In this document: one piece after another, positions 33,803 to 43,032 of the stretch | Numbering within the stretch: position 1 is the stretch's first letter | How the letters are laid out: each line of letters starts with the position of its first letter | Assembly: GCA_003385635.1 (NCBI GenBank) | Contig: QQUY01000003.1 | Coordinates: 372,001-436,000, forward strand | Origin: Acidobacteriota bacterium | GTDB lineage: Bacteria > Acidobacteriota > Blastocatellia > Pyrinomonadales > Pyrinomonadaceae | Length of the DNA stretch: 64,000 bases | Direction: 5' to 3' | The notes under the pieces: model-generated | What the model was told of the DNA's origin: nothing | The model's input: the letters and a program-made list of their open reading frames with translations, nothing else | Databases searched by the model: none | Translations under genes and position numbers: made by a program

Positions 33803-35902
33803 ATGTCAGTGCATAAACTCCAAAAGACCGCGGTCGCTTCGCTAATTGCGTTCAGTCTCGTATTGTTCCTTTGCGCGGGACTTACGGCCCAGGAAGTGAC
33901 CGTGAGTTCTACGGACGGGTCGCCCGCTTCAGGAGGTTCGTCTGCTGCTGCACAGGATGATCCGGACATTGCTGGAGGATATAAGATCAAGTCTAGTATC
34001 GAGTTCGGCGTTAGATTCCGGGAACTTGACGGCAATGAGGATAAATACAGGTCGGACCTGAATTATAAAGCGGGCCCGAGGCTTTTTGACTCCTCGTTCT
34101 ATGCAACTTCCGAAGAAACGGACGGCAAGCCCTTCGACTCGTTTCTCGTGAAGAGCAGCGGCTGGGGAGGTGATCCGAACGGGTATGCCCGGATCAACAT
34201 TGGGAAGATCGGCTGGTACGAGTTCAACTCGATGATCCGCCGGTTCAAGTATTTCAACAGTCTTGCCAATTTCGCGCTCGGTGAACACACGCAGAACACC
34301 GTCCATAACATGGGCGACTTCAATCTGACGCTTCTTCCGCAGAACCGGAACTTCAAGATCCGCACGGGATTCTCTTTTGACCGAAATTCGGGACCCGGAA
34401 CGACGACCTTTGATTATGACCGAGACGAGTTCCCGATCCACTTCGACTACGACACCAAATCTTACGATTTCCGGGTCGGAGGCGATCTGAGTTTTGGAGG
34501 TTTCAATTTCTCTCTGACCGAGGGATACCGCAAGTTTGAAGACAAGACGACTTGGTTCATCGAAGGTTTTGAGCAAGGAGAAAACCCCGGAGGCGCAAGC
34601 CTAGACTCGTTCAACAGGATGATGCCGATCGACGGCAAGACCTGGTATCACAAGCTGACCGGCCACAAGTACTGGGAAGGTGTTGCCGAGGTATCCGGTA
34701 GGTTCATTTATTCTGAGACAGAAACTGAATTCGAACTGGACGAGATCCTAACGGGAACAAACCGGCAAGGTAACCCGATCATTTCAGACGAGTACTTCGC
34801 GAACGGCGACTCGAGCCATCCTAACGGAAACGGCGATATCGGGGTTACGTTCTTTCTCGGTGACCGGGTCCAGATATCGAACACGTTCAGTGTAACCTCG
34901 TACAGGATCTCAGGAGGAAATATCCTCAACAATCCCACGATCATCACCATGCCTCCCGCTTCGGTCTCAGAGGATCTCGTTTGGCGATTCACCGACTATG
35001 AGCGGTATATGAACACACTAGAGGGGAACGTGGACGTCAACAAGTTTTTAAACTTCTTTCTTGGTTACAGGTACACGGACCGCAAGGTTGAGCTGAGGGG
35101 ACTTGATGAAGACCTTCAGAGCACCAGCTCCAGCACTTTTCTTGAAGAAGGCGAAAACACCACGAACACATTTCTAGCTGGATTTCAGGCAAAGCCGTTT
35201 GGTAGAAAGTGGAGGATCAATTTTGATATGGAAGCGGGCGATTCGGACAACCCGTTCACACGCCTATCGAACAACGAGTACTGGCAGTTCGCAGTGAAGA
35301 ATCACTTTGCTCCGATAGACGAACTGTCTGTTTCGGTCAGTTTCGAGACAAAAGACAATTCGAATCCTGGTCTTTCGGTTTCGGACCCTTCAGACATACT
35401 CGTAGCAGATGTGAAAAGCACCCACTTCGGAGTAGCGATGAGCTACATGCCAAATTCTACCGTTTCAGTAAACGGAGGGTACAACTTCACTTATCTGAAC
35501 GCGGAAACTGACATCATCATACCGACGAGGAACTTCGGCAACGGGATCGGGATGAGCATCTACGACCTTCGCAGCCACTATGGTTATTTCGATGTTTGGT
35601 TCAGGCCCCATCCGCGCGTGTCGATCTTTGGAGCTTACAGGATCTCGAAAGACACTGGCAGCGGAGATGACTTCATCGGTCCTTCAAGGACGATAATCGG
35701 CAGTTATCCACTCAGCTTTCAATCGCCCGAAGTCCGAGGAGCTGTCAGACTGACCGACAACATCGATTGGAACTTCGGCTACCAGTATTACAGGTATGAC
35801 GAGAAGTTCGATGTTCCTTTCCACGGCGGATTCGTGAGCCAGGACTACTCGGCGCACCTACCCTACACGTCCGTGACGATTTACTTCGGAAGAAGGGACT
35901 AG
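33803..35902 (+). CDS. MtrB/PioB-like outer-membrane beta-barrel
   Basis: 699-residue outer-membrane protein. A signal peptide (about 1-28, ending GLTAQ) is followed by a short Ser/Gly-rich region and then alternating amphipathic beta strands to the C-terminus (for example YKIKSSIEFGVRFREL, GYNFTYLNAETDIII, YFDVWFRPHPRVSIFGAYRI, SVTIYFGRRD). Coupling to the decahaem gene and the many long strands fit the MtrB/PioB family that sheathes the decahaem wire. ATG 33803 with GGGGGACGG upstream is preferred over the longer frame that would overlap the cytochrome gene. A strong terminator follows. Confidence 0.85.
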   Translation: MSVHKLQKTAVASLIAFSLVLFLCAGLTAQEVTVSSTDGSPASGGSSAAAQDDPDIAGGYKIKSSIEFGVRFRELDGNEDKYRSDLNYKAGPRLFDSSFYATSEETDGKPFDSFLVKSSGWGGDPNGYARINIGKIGWYEFNSMIRRFKYFNSLANFALGEHTQNTVHNMGDFNLTLLPQNRNFKIRTGFSFDRNSGPGTTTFDYDRDEFPIHFDYDTKSYDFRVGGDLSFGGFNFSLTEGYRKFEDKTTWFIEGFEQGENPGGASLDSFNRMMPIDGKTWYHKLTGHKYWEGVAEVSGRFIYSETETEFELDEILTGTNRQGNPIISDEYFANGDSSHPNGNGDIGVTFFLGDRVQISNTFSVTSYRISGGNILNNPTIITMPPASVSEDLVWRFTDYERYMNTLEGNVDVNKFLNFFLGYRYTDRKVELRGLDEDLQSTSSSTFLEEGENTTNTFLAGFQAKPFGRKWRINFDMEAGDSDNPFTRLSNNEYWQFAVKNHFAPIDELSVSVSFETKDNSNPGLSVSDPSDILVADVKSTHFGVAMSYMPNSTVSVNGGYNFTYLNAETDIIIPTRNFGNGIGMSIYDLRSHYGYFDVWFRPHPRVSIFGAYRISKDTGSGDDFIGPSRTIIGSYPLSFQSPEVRGAVRLTDNIDWNFGYQYYRYDEKFDVPFHGGFVSQDYSAHLPYTSVTIYFGRRD

Positions 35903-35978
35903 TTTTTTGAGCAGACAGATCCGGGTCCGGAACGGCACCCCTTCCAGCCTACCGGACCGGGAAAGTACCTGCCGATCT

Positions 35979-36012
35979 AAGGCAAGCCGACCAAAAGCGG
36001 CTTGCCTTTTTT
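35979..36012 (+). terminator. Rho-independent terminator of the decahaem-barrel operon
   Basis: AAGGCAAGCCG / CGGCTTGCCTT stem with an 8-base loop and a T run, 77 bases after the barrel stop. Confidence 0.85.
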
Positions 36013-36330
36013 GTATCCACTATTTCTTTCTAGAAACCCGGAACCTGTATTCCTGTCGCTGGCGCTAAGGGTTCAGATCTCATTGGTCCTATACCACCGT
36101 GATGCCGCTGACGCGGCTAAACAAGGATGGGGTGGGGCGCCTTACCCCGCACTGCGCCTTCGGCTTGTAAGGGCCTAAAATCTACCCGTCCCTCCGGGAC
36201 TAGTTGCAATCTCTCGACGTTCCACAATCTCGGATGCGATCAGAGTCCAAATTCGGAATCTCTTCTTTAGAGTCTGAACTCTGAAATCTGGGATTGCGAA
36301 GCGCACTGGAACCTTGAACTTTGAACAGAA
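36013..36330. other. Intergenic region, convergent genes
   Basis: No gene seen. Short palindromes (CCGTCCCTCCGGGAC-type near 36187; CGCTGGCG near 36060) and AGAGTCTGAACTCTGAAATC-like low-complexity sequence, related in style to the repeats elsewhere in the window. Confidence 0.55.
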
Positions 36331-37992
36331 TCAGAATCCCTCTTCTTTGTGGCACTCGTTACAGCTAAAGCGAGAGATGTCTCCCAGGTTTACAGGATGG
36401 CTGAACGACCTATCTCCTTTGTGGCAGGACGCGCAGTTGTAGTTTCCGGCGGTTCCCAGGTCCAGAGGATGCCGGAACCGCCCGTTATCCGGCTCGATGG
36501 AGGTTCCCCTGAAGCTTTGGCTCAACGTCACGTGGCAGATAGCGCAATCGTTTCTGATCACCTTTCCTTCAGGACTCTTCATACGCCCGTCGTGGCATCG
36601 AAAACATCCCTGTGCATTGAAGTGACCTATGTTGTCGATGTGTGACCGCCAGTCGGTCTTCATCTCAGGGAAGAAATACGTTCGATAGATCCGCTTGATC
36701 TCTGCCACAGCGAGATTGATCTGGGGCTGATCTGTAGCGTAAACATCCGGATGGTTCTCTCGGTAATACCTATGAAAATCGTCCGAGATCGTAGCAAGGG
36801 CCTGTTCCGTTGTTTGATAGTCCTTGGAGAGTACCTCAACGGCGGTCTTCTTTAGGAAAGGAAGCGACCGATCGAGTTTTCCTGCGGTTATCGAATTGTC
36901 CACAGCGTTGTTCGGAGAAAGGTAAATATGTGCGGGCCTGCTGTGGCAGTCGATGCAGTCCATCTGTTTTTTATCCGCCTCCGCGATCTGTTGTTCAGTA
37001 AAAGTAGATCCCTCGCGGAAATACTGCGTCAAGTTCCCATTGATATCCCTGAACTGAACCCATCTGATGTCCTGACGTTTCTCATCGGTCGATACATAAG
37101 TCACTTCGTTGGCGAGGTTCATATGCCAGTGGATTCCAGAGGGGCGGCCCGTTTCCGGGCTTCCGCCTCCCACCTTGATCAAAAGGCGGGTCTCGCTCAT
37201 CGTGCTTTGTTCGTCGTAGCCGTAGTCCGTAAACACCTTCAGCTTTTCGCCGTGGTATTTGTCAGCCCAGTGGCATTTGGCACAAGTGTCGTTCGGCGGC
37301 CTCATATTATGGATCGGTGTCTTGATCGGCCTGTCGTAGGTATTGAATGAGACTTTGATCAGCTGTCGGACGCCGTTCAGTTTCGAGCGAGCGTACCATT
37401 CCGCGCCGCTCCCGACGTGGCATTCCACGCACTTGATCTCGGCGTGCGGCGCGACACCATACGACACGAACTCAGGCTGCATTACTTCGTGACAGAGCTG
37501 CCCGCAAAACGTAACAGATTCAGTAAATTCGTATGCGTGATAAGCGCCAAAGGCGCTGACGAAGAGAAAGACGATAGAGAAAACGAGAAACACAATGAGC
37601 GATCGGCGACGCTTCGGATCGTTGAGATCCAGCACGGGATACTCGGCGATCTCTTCTGCGGCGAACTTACGCCGTCTCCGCCTTTCGACCAGCATTCCGA
37701 GCCCGACGACGAGGATTCCGACCAGCATGACCGCTGGGAAAAGAATCCAGATCAAGAGGCCGAGATACGGCTGATCGGTCGAGCCGGTCAGTTCTAGCAG
37801 GAACAAGAGCGCGATGCAGACCAGCGCTGCAATAGCGATCGCGAAGCCCACGAAGCTTACATAATTTCTAGCCAGGCTCCGCCAGCCGTACTTTAGAGGA
37901 GTCACTTCTTCGGCAACGGGCGCGGAGGACTCTTCTTCGTTCGCCGCGAGTTCATTTTCCGGGTCCGGGTTGTCGTTGTTCTCTTCTGTCAT
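36331..37992 (-). CDS. NapC/NirT-like membrane-anchored multihaem cytochrome
   Basis: 553-residue inner-membrane cytochrome, probably a quinol dehydrogenase. An acidic N-terminal tail is followed by three TM segments (about 45-68, 77-100 and 130-152); the third leads into the first haem site in NapC/NrfH manner. Eight haem motifs: an unusual CGQLCH (CX3CH) followed by EVM, then CVECH, CAKCH, CIDCH, CFRCH, CAICH, CASCH and CNECH. NapC-family proteins take electrons from menaquinol to periplasmic cytochromes. It ends a minus-strand operon with a monohaem and two nine-haem cytochromes and could feed the decahaem conduit. Confidence 0.85.
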   Translation of the reverse strand: MTEENNDNPDPENELAANEEESSAPVAEEVTPLKYGWRSLARNYVSFVGFAIAIAALVCIALLFLLELTGSTDQPYLGLLIWILFPAVMLVGILVVGLGMLVERRRRRKFAAEEIAEYPVLDLNDPKRRRSLIVFLVFSIVFLFVSAFGAYHAYEFTESVTFCGQLCHEVMQPEFVSYGVAPHAEIKCVECHVGSGAEWYARSKLNGVRQLIKVSFNTYDRPIKTPIHNMRPPNDTCAKCHWADKYHGEKLKVFTDYGYDEQSTMSETRLLIKVGGGSPETGRPSGIHWHMNLANEVTYVSTDEKRQDIRWVQFRDINGNLTQYFREGSTFTEQQIAEADKKQMDCIDCHSRPAHIYLSPNNAVDNSITAGKLDRSLPFLKKTAVEVLSKDYQTTEQALATISDDFHRYYRENHPDVYATDQPQINLAVAEIKRIYRTYFFPEMKTDWRSHIDNIGHFNAQGCFRCHDGRMKSPEGKVIRNDCAICHVTLSQSFRGTSIEPDNGRFRHPLDLGTAGNYNCASCHKGDRSFSHPVNLGDISRFSCNECHKEEGF

Positions 37993-38079
37993 TGCACTCT
38001 CGGTTCAACGCACAGAATTCCGCCCGGAGAAAGCGGGCGGAAGATCAAGCGGGAAACACTATGCTCGGTCCTTCTTCTT

Positions 38080-38424
38080 TTAGTTTCCGTCCGCAGCCGC
38101 GCGAAGGTCGCGCATGTGAGCTACCAATGCTGCTGCCTTAGCCTCATCGATCCCTTTTGATTCGTATGCAGGCATATACGGAGGTTTCTCGCCCTTGAAG
38201 CCTTTTAAGATGACTTCGATGTGATGGTCGTCGGACTTTGCAGGATCAAAAGCTTTGGTGGCATCCGCCTTGTGACAAGCAAAGCACGTGTTCTTCTTGT
38301 ACATAGCCGCGGCTTCGTCCTGAGTGGCGGTCACTGGCGGGGCCTTGGTCGTGGCAAACACGATCATAAAGACCGGAACAGCGAAAGCCGTCGTCACAAA
38401 TGCTTTCAGTAGTTTCTTATTCAT
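38080..38424 (-). CDS. Small monohaem c-type cytochrome
   Basis: 114-residue exported cytochrome c with a signal peptide (about 1-32), one CFACH motif near residue 47 and an axial Met candidate in KPPYMPAYESKG. Likely a periplasmic electron shuttle between the NapC-like protein and the multihaem cytochromes. ATG 38424 is preferred over the longer frame because it opens the signal peptide and GAGGAG lies upstream. Confidence 0.85.
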   Translation of the reverse strand: MNKKLLKAFVTTAFAVPVFMIVFATTKAPPVTATQDEAAAMYKKNTCFACHKADATKAFDPAKSDDHHIEVILKGFKGEKPPYMPAYESKGIDEAKAAALVAHMRDLRAAADGN

Positions 38425-38491
38425 AATGCTAGTTGCTCCTCTGATACTGCTTGTCGGCTTTGCGTGTAGTGTCTTGGGTGACCTGATTTTA

Positions 38492-39412
38492 TCAGAAACT
38501 GAAGTTGTTCCCCTGATGACAGCGGCTGCAGCTTGCAAAGTCATCGCCCCCAAAAGCCCGTTTTCCGTTGTGACACGACGCACAGGTTTGTCTGCCGGAC
38601 CGGGCGAAGTGCATTGCCGTCGCTGTTGCAGTCACCTGCTTGTTGCCTCCCGGCTGTGCGAACACGACGTGGCATTCATTGCAGCCGACGCGGGCATGAG
38701 CCGAGTGGCTGAATCCCTTTTTAAAAGCGTCTGAGCTTCCGTGGGCCTTTATTCTTCCGGCTCCCTGCTTGTGACACGTCCCGCAGTTTGCCATCTCCGT
38801 AGTTGAATCCGACGAATGACATTCAAAACAGCTGGCGTGGGCACTCGCGCCTCTTGGGATCGAGCGCGATCTTCCGGCCGGTTTGTGACACGTTCCGCAG
38901 TTCACTTTAAGATGGCGATTGTGGTTGAATCTCGTTCCAAAGCTCTCCAGGGCGAAAGATGCTTTTACCACTCCCGAACCGGCATCCGAATGGCAAACGG
39001 AACAGATCGAGCTCTGTGGATTCCTGAACTGTTCGATATGACAGCCCGCGCAGGGTGAGTGTTCTACCTTTCCCGGAAAACCGATCTTTGAAGCGTTTGT
39101 CTCCCGCGTGTGACACGCGAGGCACGGCAGTCTTGAGTGGTAGTCTCCCTCGTGACTGAACTCTGCGTACTGTCCGGTGTCCACTCTTGTCGCCTGCAAG
39201 GCGGTATCAAGGTTCGCAGGCAGTGCGTTATTGTTCGCCGTGTTCATTTCGTCCGCCGCGTCCTTTTCGTTCGAGTCTCCACAGGCTGAAAGGCCGTAAC
39301 CGAATACGATACTGAGAAACAGGACAACGGCTATCTGTTTGGCCGGAACTTCGGTTCGCTGACGATTCGAACGGCCGCGTTGACGGCGTCTGGCTGTTCC
39401 GCCTCCTTCCAT
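38492..39412 (-). CDS. Nine-haem cytochrome c lipoprotein
   Basis: 306-residue protein with nine CxxCH motifs (CLACH, CAGCH, CSVCH, CGTCH, CFECH, CGTCH, CNECH, CASCH, CSRCH). The N-terminus is basic, then hydrophobic, and ends in a lipobox-like GLSACGD around residue 44, so it is probably lipid-anchored, possibly in the outer membrane. Its start codon is one base past the stop of the upstream nine-haem gene, so the pair is co-translated. Sequence around the haems (FSHEGDYHSRLPCLACH, FNHNRHLKVNCGTCH) resembles cytochrome c7/class III-type repeats. Confidence 0.85.
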   Translation of the reverse strand: MEGGGTARRRQRGRSNRQRTEVPAKQIAVVLFLSIVFGYGLSACGDSNEKDAADEMNTANNNALPANLDTALQATRVDTGQYAEFSHEGDYHSRLPCLACHTRETNASKIGFPGKVEHSPCAGCHIEQFRNPQSSICSVCHSDAGSGVVKASFALESFGTRFNHNRHLKVNCGTCHKPAGRSRSIPRGASAHASCFECHSSDSTTEMANCGTCHKQGAGRIKAHGSSDAFKKGFSHSAHARVGCNECHVVFAQPGGNKQVTATATAMHFARSGRQTCASCHNGKRAFGGDDFASCSRCHQGNNFSF

Positions 39413-39413
39413 T

Positions 39414-40604
39414 CTAATTTCCTGCGAGGTCCTCGATAGCCCTGGTGTGCGACTCGGGCACCGGTAAGTCGGAATATCCTAAATGACATTTTGTGCACCG
39501 GAACTTTGGATTCTCCTTTCTCGAGTCGATCTCGTAGTTCAGTATTCCCCCGTCGTCCGAGGTCGCCGTGATATGGCAGTTTTTACAAGATGCGACATTC
39601 ACACTGTTTGCCGACCAGTCCGCAGTCCTGATCCCGGATATGGTGTGGCACGATGTGCAGTCCATCTCCATATGGCTGAAAAACTCGTGGCGGAACGTCG
39701 CTGATGAATCGCGAGTCCTCCACGACGCGACAAGCATTTTGTCCTCGATCGACATCCGTTTCGGCGCACCCGCATCAAAATCTGTTTCAAGCTCCGCGGG
39801 TCGCAACTGATGGCACGCTCCGCAGTTTGCCGGAGCGGGTTCGATCCCCGAATCTGCCGAATGGCAGGTAAAGCACTGCTGATGCCCGATCGGGGACGAC
39901 ATGAACGTTCCTTTCTTCAGCCAAAAGCCGTCTCCGAGGTCCTTCGGGGGCGGCGTCACGTACTCTTCGTCTCCATCTCCTAGAGGCACCGTGAGCTGAT
40001 GGCACATCGAACAGGTCTCGGATTGAACCAATGGCCTGAAGCTCGCCTTCGCGAACGTAACCTCACCCTGTCCGCCCTCGATGTTCGATCCCATCATCGC
40101 CACGTGCATTTCGTGCGGAAATCTCACAGCGAACTCCGAGAAAGAGCTCTTTCCTTTTTGCGATCTGTCATAGGCCTCGCGCGGATTCGCGAACGGATGA
40201 CGGCGACTGTCCTTCGGCGACGGATTCACGTGGCAGTTGGAACAGATAGCGGGTTTCGAGCCGCTAAAGAACTGGGTCCGGTGACAGCTTATACACGAAT
40301 CGTGCTTCGGATAGTCTGTGACGTCCGGGAAGGCTTCTGACTCATCCCGGACGTTTTCCCAGTTTGCCGAAGGAAACTTGTGGCAATCCGAACACTTCTT
40401 CGCTTTATGTGCTCTTGAGCTATGAGAGAAATTCGCCCATCGCGATTGTTCCCGTGTTTCATTCGATTCCGCGAAGCCCTCAGCAGCGAGAGAGTTCCAG
40501 GGGCCCGGGAAGAATAGGAAAGGTACGAATAAAATACCAAACAGAACGGTCACAAGCGGACCGAGCAGCGAAACGAACCTAACTTTCCTACCCCGTCTCA
40601 TCAT
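39414..40604 (-). CDS. Nine-haem membrane-anchored or exported cytochrome c
   Basis: 396-residue protein with an N-terminal signal/TM segment (VRFVSLLGPLVTVLFGILF) and nine CxxCH motifs (CSDCH, CISCH, CSNCH, CSMCH, CFTCH, CGACH, CTSCH, CKNCH, CTKCH). Repeats of FSHSSRAHKAKKCSDCH and FPHEMHV type give distal His ligands. It is the first gene of the four-gene cytochrome operon. ATG 40604 (or 40601) is used; the frame opens further to a TTG at 40679, which would put the start inside the operator and is unlikely. Confidence 0.83.
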   Translation of the reverse strand: MMRRGRKVRFVSLLGPLVTVLFGILFVPFLFFPGPWNSLAAEGFAESNETREQSRWANFSHSSRAHKAKKCSDCHKFPSANWENVRDESEAFPDVTDYPKHDSCISCHRTQFFSGSKPAICSNCHVNPSPKDSRRHPFANPREAYDRSQKGKSSFSEFAVRFPHEMHVAMMGSNIEGGQGEVTFAKASFRPLVQSETCSMCHQLTVPLGDGDEEYVTPPPKDLGDGFWLKKGTFMSSPIGHQQCFTCHSADSGIEPAPANCGACHQLRPAELETDFDAGAPKRMSIEDKMLVASWRTRDSSATFRHEFFSHMEMDCTSCHTISGIRTADWSANSVNVASCKNCHITATSDDGGILNYEIDSRKENPKFRCTKCHLGYSDLPVPESHTRAIEDLAGN

Positions 40605-40668
40605 CGACAGCCATTGGAAAACGGCAGAAAAAATCGACTCTATATTATGTTCGCTGTGCAATAACTGA

Positions 40669-40684
40669 TGTGACCTCAATCACA
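40669..40684. promoter_or_regulatory. Perfect CRP-like operator in divergent promoter
   Basis: TGTGACCTCAATCACA, 10 of 10 half-site bases. It lies 65 bases before each divergent start: the multihaem cytochrome operon (start 40604) and the ResB cytochrome-maturation operon (start 40749). Confidence 0.75.
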
Positions 40685-40748
40685 AGCACACCGCGCGCCG
40701 GTTGCTAATATCTTGGTCAGCGCAAGTGTTTTCATTGTCCCTCAGTCC

Positions 40749-42218
40749 ATGACAAGTACCGGTACCCTTTCTCTAACAGCAAGGCCCGTTTCCCCCGTCT
40801 TTAGGTTTCTGAAATTCCTGGGGTCGGTAAAGTTCGGGATCTGCCTGCTGATAGTGATCGGGGTATTGTGCCTGGCGGGTATTTTGATCCCGCAGCAGAA
40901 CGTAGCCGGTTTTGCAGCGTTCTACGATGGTTTGACTTCTTTTCAAAGATCGGCGCTCGAAGGGCTCGGTCTTTTCAATGTATTCCACTCCTGGTACTTC
41001 AGTACGCTGCTTGCGATTTTCGCGCTAAACATCATTCTCGCCTCCCTGGACCGGTTTCCCGTGACATGGCGGCTGACTGCAGATCCGAACGTCACTCTCG
41101 CGCCGCCAAGAATGCAGGCTTGTCAGGAGTTTCGAGACTTTATCTCAGAGGGTGTGGAGATGGACATAGTGTCTGAACGCGCCAAAGCGTCTCTTCGCAG
41201 ACGGGGTTTTCGCGACATCAGACAGGCGACTGCTGGCAGCGTAACGTACGTCTTTGGCCAGAAAGGCAGTTGGAACAGATTCGGCGCTTACGCAGTGCAC
41301 GTTGCACTTCTCGTCGTTCTTTTCGGGGGCTCACTTACCGCTTGGTTCGCGAAGAGCGGCGAGGTGGCGCTTCGCCCGGGTGTAACTTCACGCCAGATCA
41401 CGACCACGGAGGTTTCCACGGATACGACTAGGCGGGTCACTTACTCGCTTCCGTTCGAGATCGTTTGCACCGATATCCGGCAGAGGTTGATCGATCCTGA
41501 TGGGCCGATCACGGCGTCGAACACACTTGATTGGGTTACGAGCATCTCGATCGTGGAAGAAGGTAGACGAACAGATCTCGAAGTGGGTCTGAATGCTCCC
41601 GCTGACTACAGGGGATACCGTTTTTTTCATTCAGATATCGTCCCTCTCGGGCGCGCGAGAACTCTTACTCTTTCCGCGGTAAAAGAAGGCAGAAGCGAAA
41701 CTGTTGTGCTTGAGAGGAACGGGACTGCGGATCTTGAGGACGGAACTAAGGTAAGGCTTAGAGAGTTCAGGGCTGGATTCGACATGAGGACCGAGAACCC
41801 CGGGTCAGACACGACCGACTTCCATAGCCCGGCCGCCGAGATCGAGGTCGTTGGTGCAGAAGATCGGGTTGAAAAGGGCTATGTGTTTGGGGGCGTGATC
41901 GCGGAAATGCCGTTCGGCGACAAGCAGATCGGAGGACATAGGTTTGAGATAAAAGGTTTCGAGAGGGTCGCCGACCAGCACATCCTCTTCGTACGCAGGG
42001 ATCCCGGGCAGCCATTCGTATACGGTGGTTTCGGTTTGCTTGCCTTGTCCTTGTCGGGCGTGTTCCTGTTCTCGCACCAGAGGATCTGGATACGGATCGA
42101 GAAGGAAGGAGAATGTACGAGGTTAAGGATCGCAGGCGACACGAACAGATCTTACGACTCCTTTTCTCGATCGTTTTCAAGGCTGTCCGGCGATCTGTTT
42201 AGTTCGGGAAAGTGCTGA
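40749..42218 (+). CDS. resB: ResB/Ccs1-like cytochrome c biogenesis protein
   Basis: 489-residue membrane protein of System II cytochrome c maturation, which helps deliver haem to apocytochromes. Four TM segments: about 27-47 (VKFGICLLIVIGVLCLAGIL), 80-100, 180-202 and 440-460, with a large exoplasmic beta-rich domain between TM3 and TM4, as in ResB. RFLKFLGSVKFGICLL is typical of the family start. The partner ResC/CcsA haem transporter is not in the window. Start uncertain: ATG 40749 used; TTG 40713 would add 12 residues. Divergent from a cytochrome operon and likely co-regulated with it. Confidence 0.87.
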   Translation: MTSTGTLSLTARPVSPVFRFLKFLGSVKFGICLLIVIGVLCLAGILIPQQNVAGFAAFYDGLTSFQRSALEGLGLFNVFHSWYFSTLLAIFALNIILASLDRFPVTWRLTADPNVTLAPPRMQACQEFRDFISEGVEMDIVSERAKASLRRRGFRDIRQATAGSVTYVFGQKGSWNRFGAYAVHVALLVVLFGGSLTAWFAKSGEVALRPGVTSRQITTTEVSTDTTRRVTYSLPFEIVCTDIRQRLIDPDGPITASNTLDWVTSISIVEEGRRTDLEVGLNAPADYRGYRFFHSDIVPLGRARTLTLSAVKEGRSETVVLERNGTADLEDGTKVRLREFRAGFDMRTENPGSDTTDFHSPAAEIEVVGAEDRVEKGYVFGGVIAEMPFGDKQIGGHRFEIKGFERVADQHILFVRRDPGQPFVYGGFGLLALSLSGVFLFSHQRIWIRIEKEGECTRLRIAGDTNRSYDSFSRSFSRLSGDLFSSGKC

Positions 42219-42321
42219 TCTCCGAGCGGGAAAGCTCCGAGGTCGTTTGATATAATTTTGTTTTTCGCAAAAGCTAGTTTTCGATTTCCGCCGGCTTTAG
42301 CCTGGCAGAATCTTCAGTGCT

Positions 42322-43032
42322 ATGAACAGAGAGAATTTATTGTTTGGCTGTATAGGTCTTTTGCTCGGCCTGATCGTGGGATTTGTCGGTTCCAACTATA
42401 TGAACAGGAGCTCGGCTCCTGCCGTCGGTTCTCTCGCAACCGATCAAACAGCGCTTCCCGAGAATCATCCTTCGATCGACGGACAGACCGAAACCGCGAT
42501 GATTGCTGACGTGCAGGCAACGCTTGAGCTCGCTGATCAGGAGCCGGATAACTTCGATGCCCAGGTAAAAGCCGGCGAGATGTTCTTTCGGATAAGGCGA
42601 TTCGATGAAGCGGTGAAGTACTACACTCGCGCAAGTGAACTTAGGCCCGATGACCGCCAGGTGATGGTCAACCTGGGAAACGTCAATTTCGATGCCGAAA
42701 GGCTTGAAGAAGCTGAGAAATGGTACGCGGCAGCCCTGGAGAAGAAAGCGGACGACGTGACTGTCAGGACCGATATGGGCCTTACATTCCTACTTCGGAA
42801 ACCGAAGGACATCGATCGCGCGATAGCGGAGTTCAACAAATCACTCGAGTATGACCCGAAACACGCGCTTACGCTGCAGAATCTCGTAGTCGCATACACT
42901 GAGGCGCGGAACTTTGAAAAGGCGAATGAAACGGTACAGAGGCTTGAAGAGGCCGATCCCGGTAACGCCGTTATCCCGAAACTGAAAGAATCGATTTCGA
43001 AGGCTGCCGCAAATGGACAAGGCGCCGGATGA
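42322..43032 (+). CDS. Membrane-anchored TPR protein
   Basis: 236-residue protein with an N-terminal TM anchor (LLFGCIGLLLGLIVGFVGSNY) and about four TPRs from residue 75 (AGEMFFRIRRFDEAVKYYTR, NLGNVNFDAERLEEAEKWY, AIAEFNKSLEYDPKHALTL, NLVVAYTEARNFEKANETV). Between resB and a regulator it resembles the CcmH/NrfG TPR subunits that present apocytochromes to the haem lyase; inferred. It overlaps the next gene by ATGA at 43029-43032. Confidence 0.8.
   Translation: MNRENLLFGCIGLLLGLIVGFVGSNYMNRSSAPAVGSLATDQTALPENHPSIDGQTETAMIADVQATLELADQEPDNFDAQVKAGEMFFRIRRFDEAVKYYTRASELRPDDRQVMVNLGNVNFDAERLEEAEKWYAAALEKKADDVTVRTDMGLTFLLRKPKDIDRAIAEFNKSLEYDPKHALTLQNLVVAYTEARNFEKANETVQRLEEADPGNAVIPKLKESISKAAANGQGAG

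Noticed and set aside
40605..40679. Longer N-terminus for the nine-haem cytochrome starting at TTG 40679
   Set aside because: It would start inside the perfect operator and add residues before an obvious signal/TM segment.
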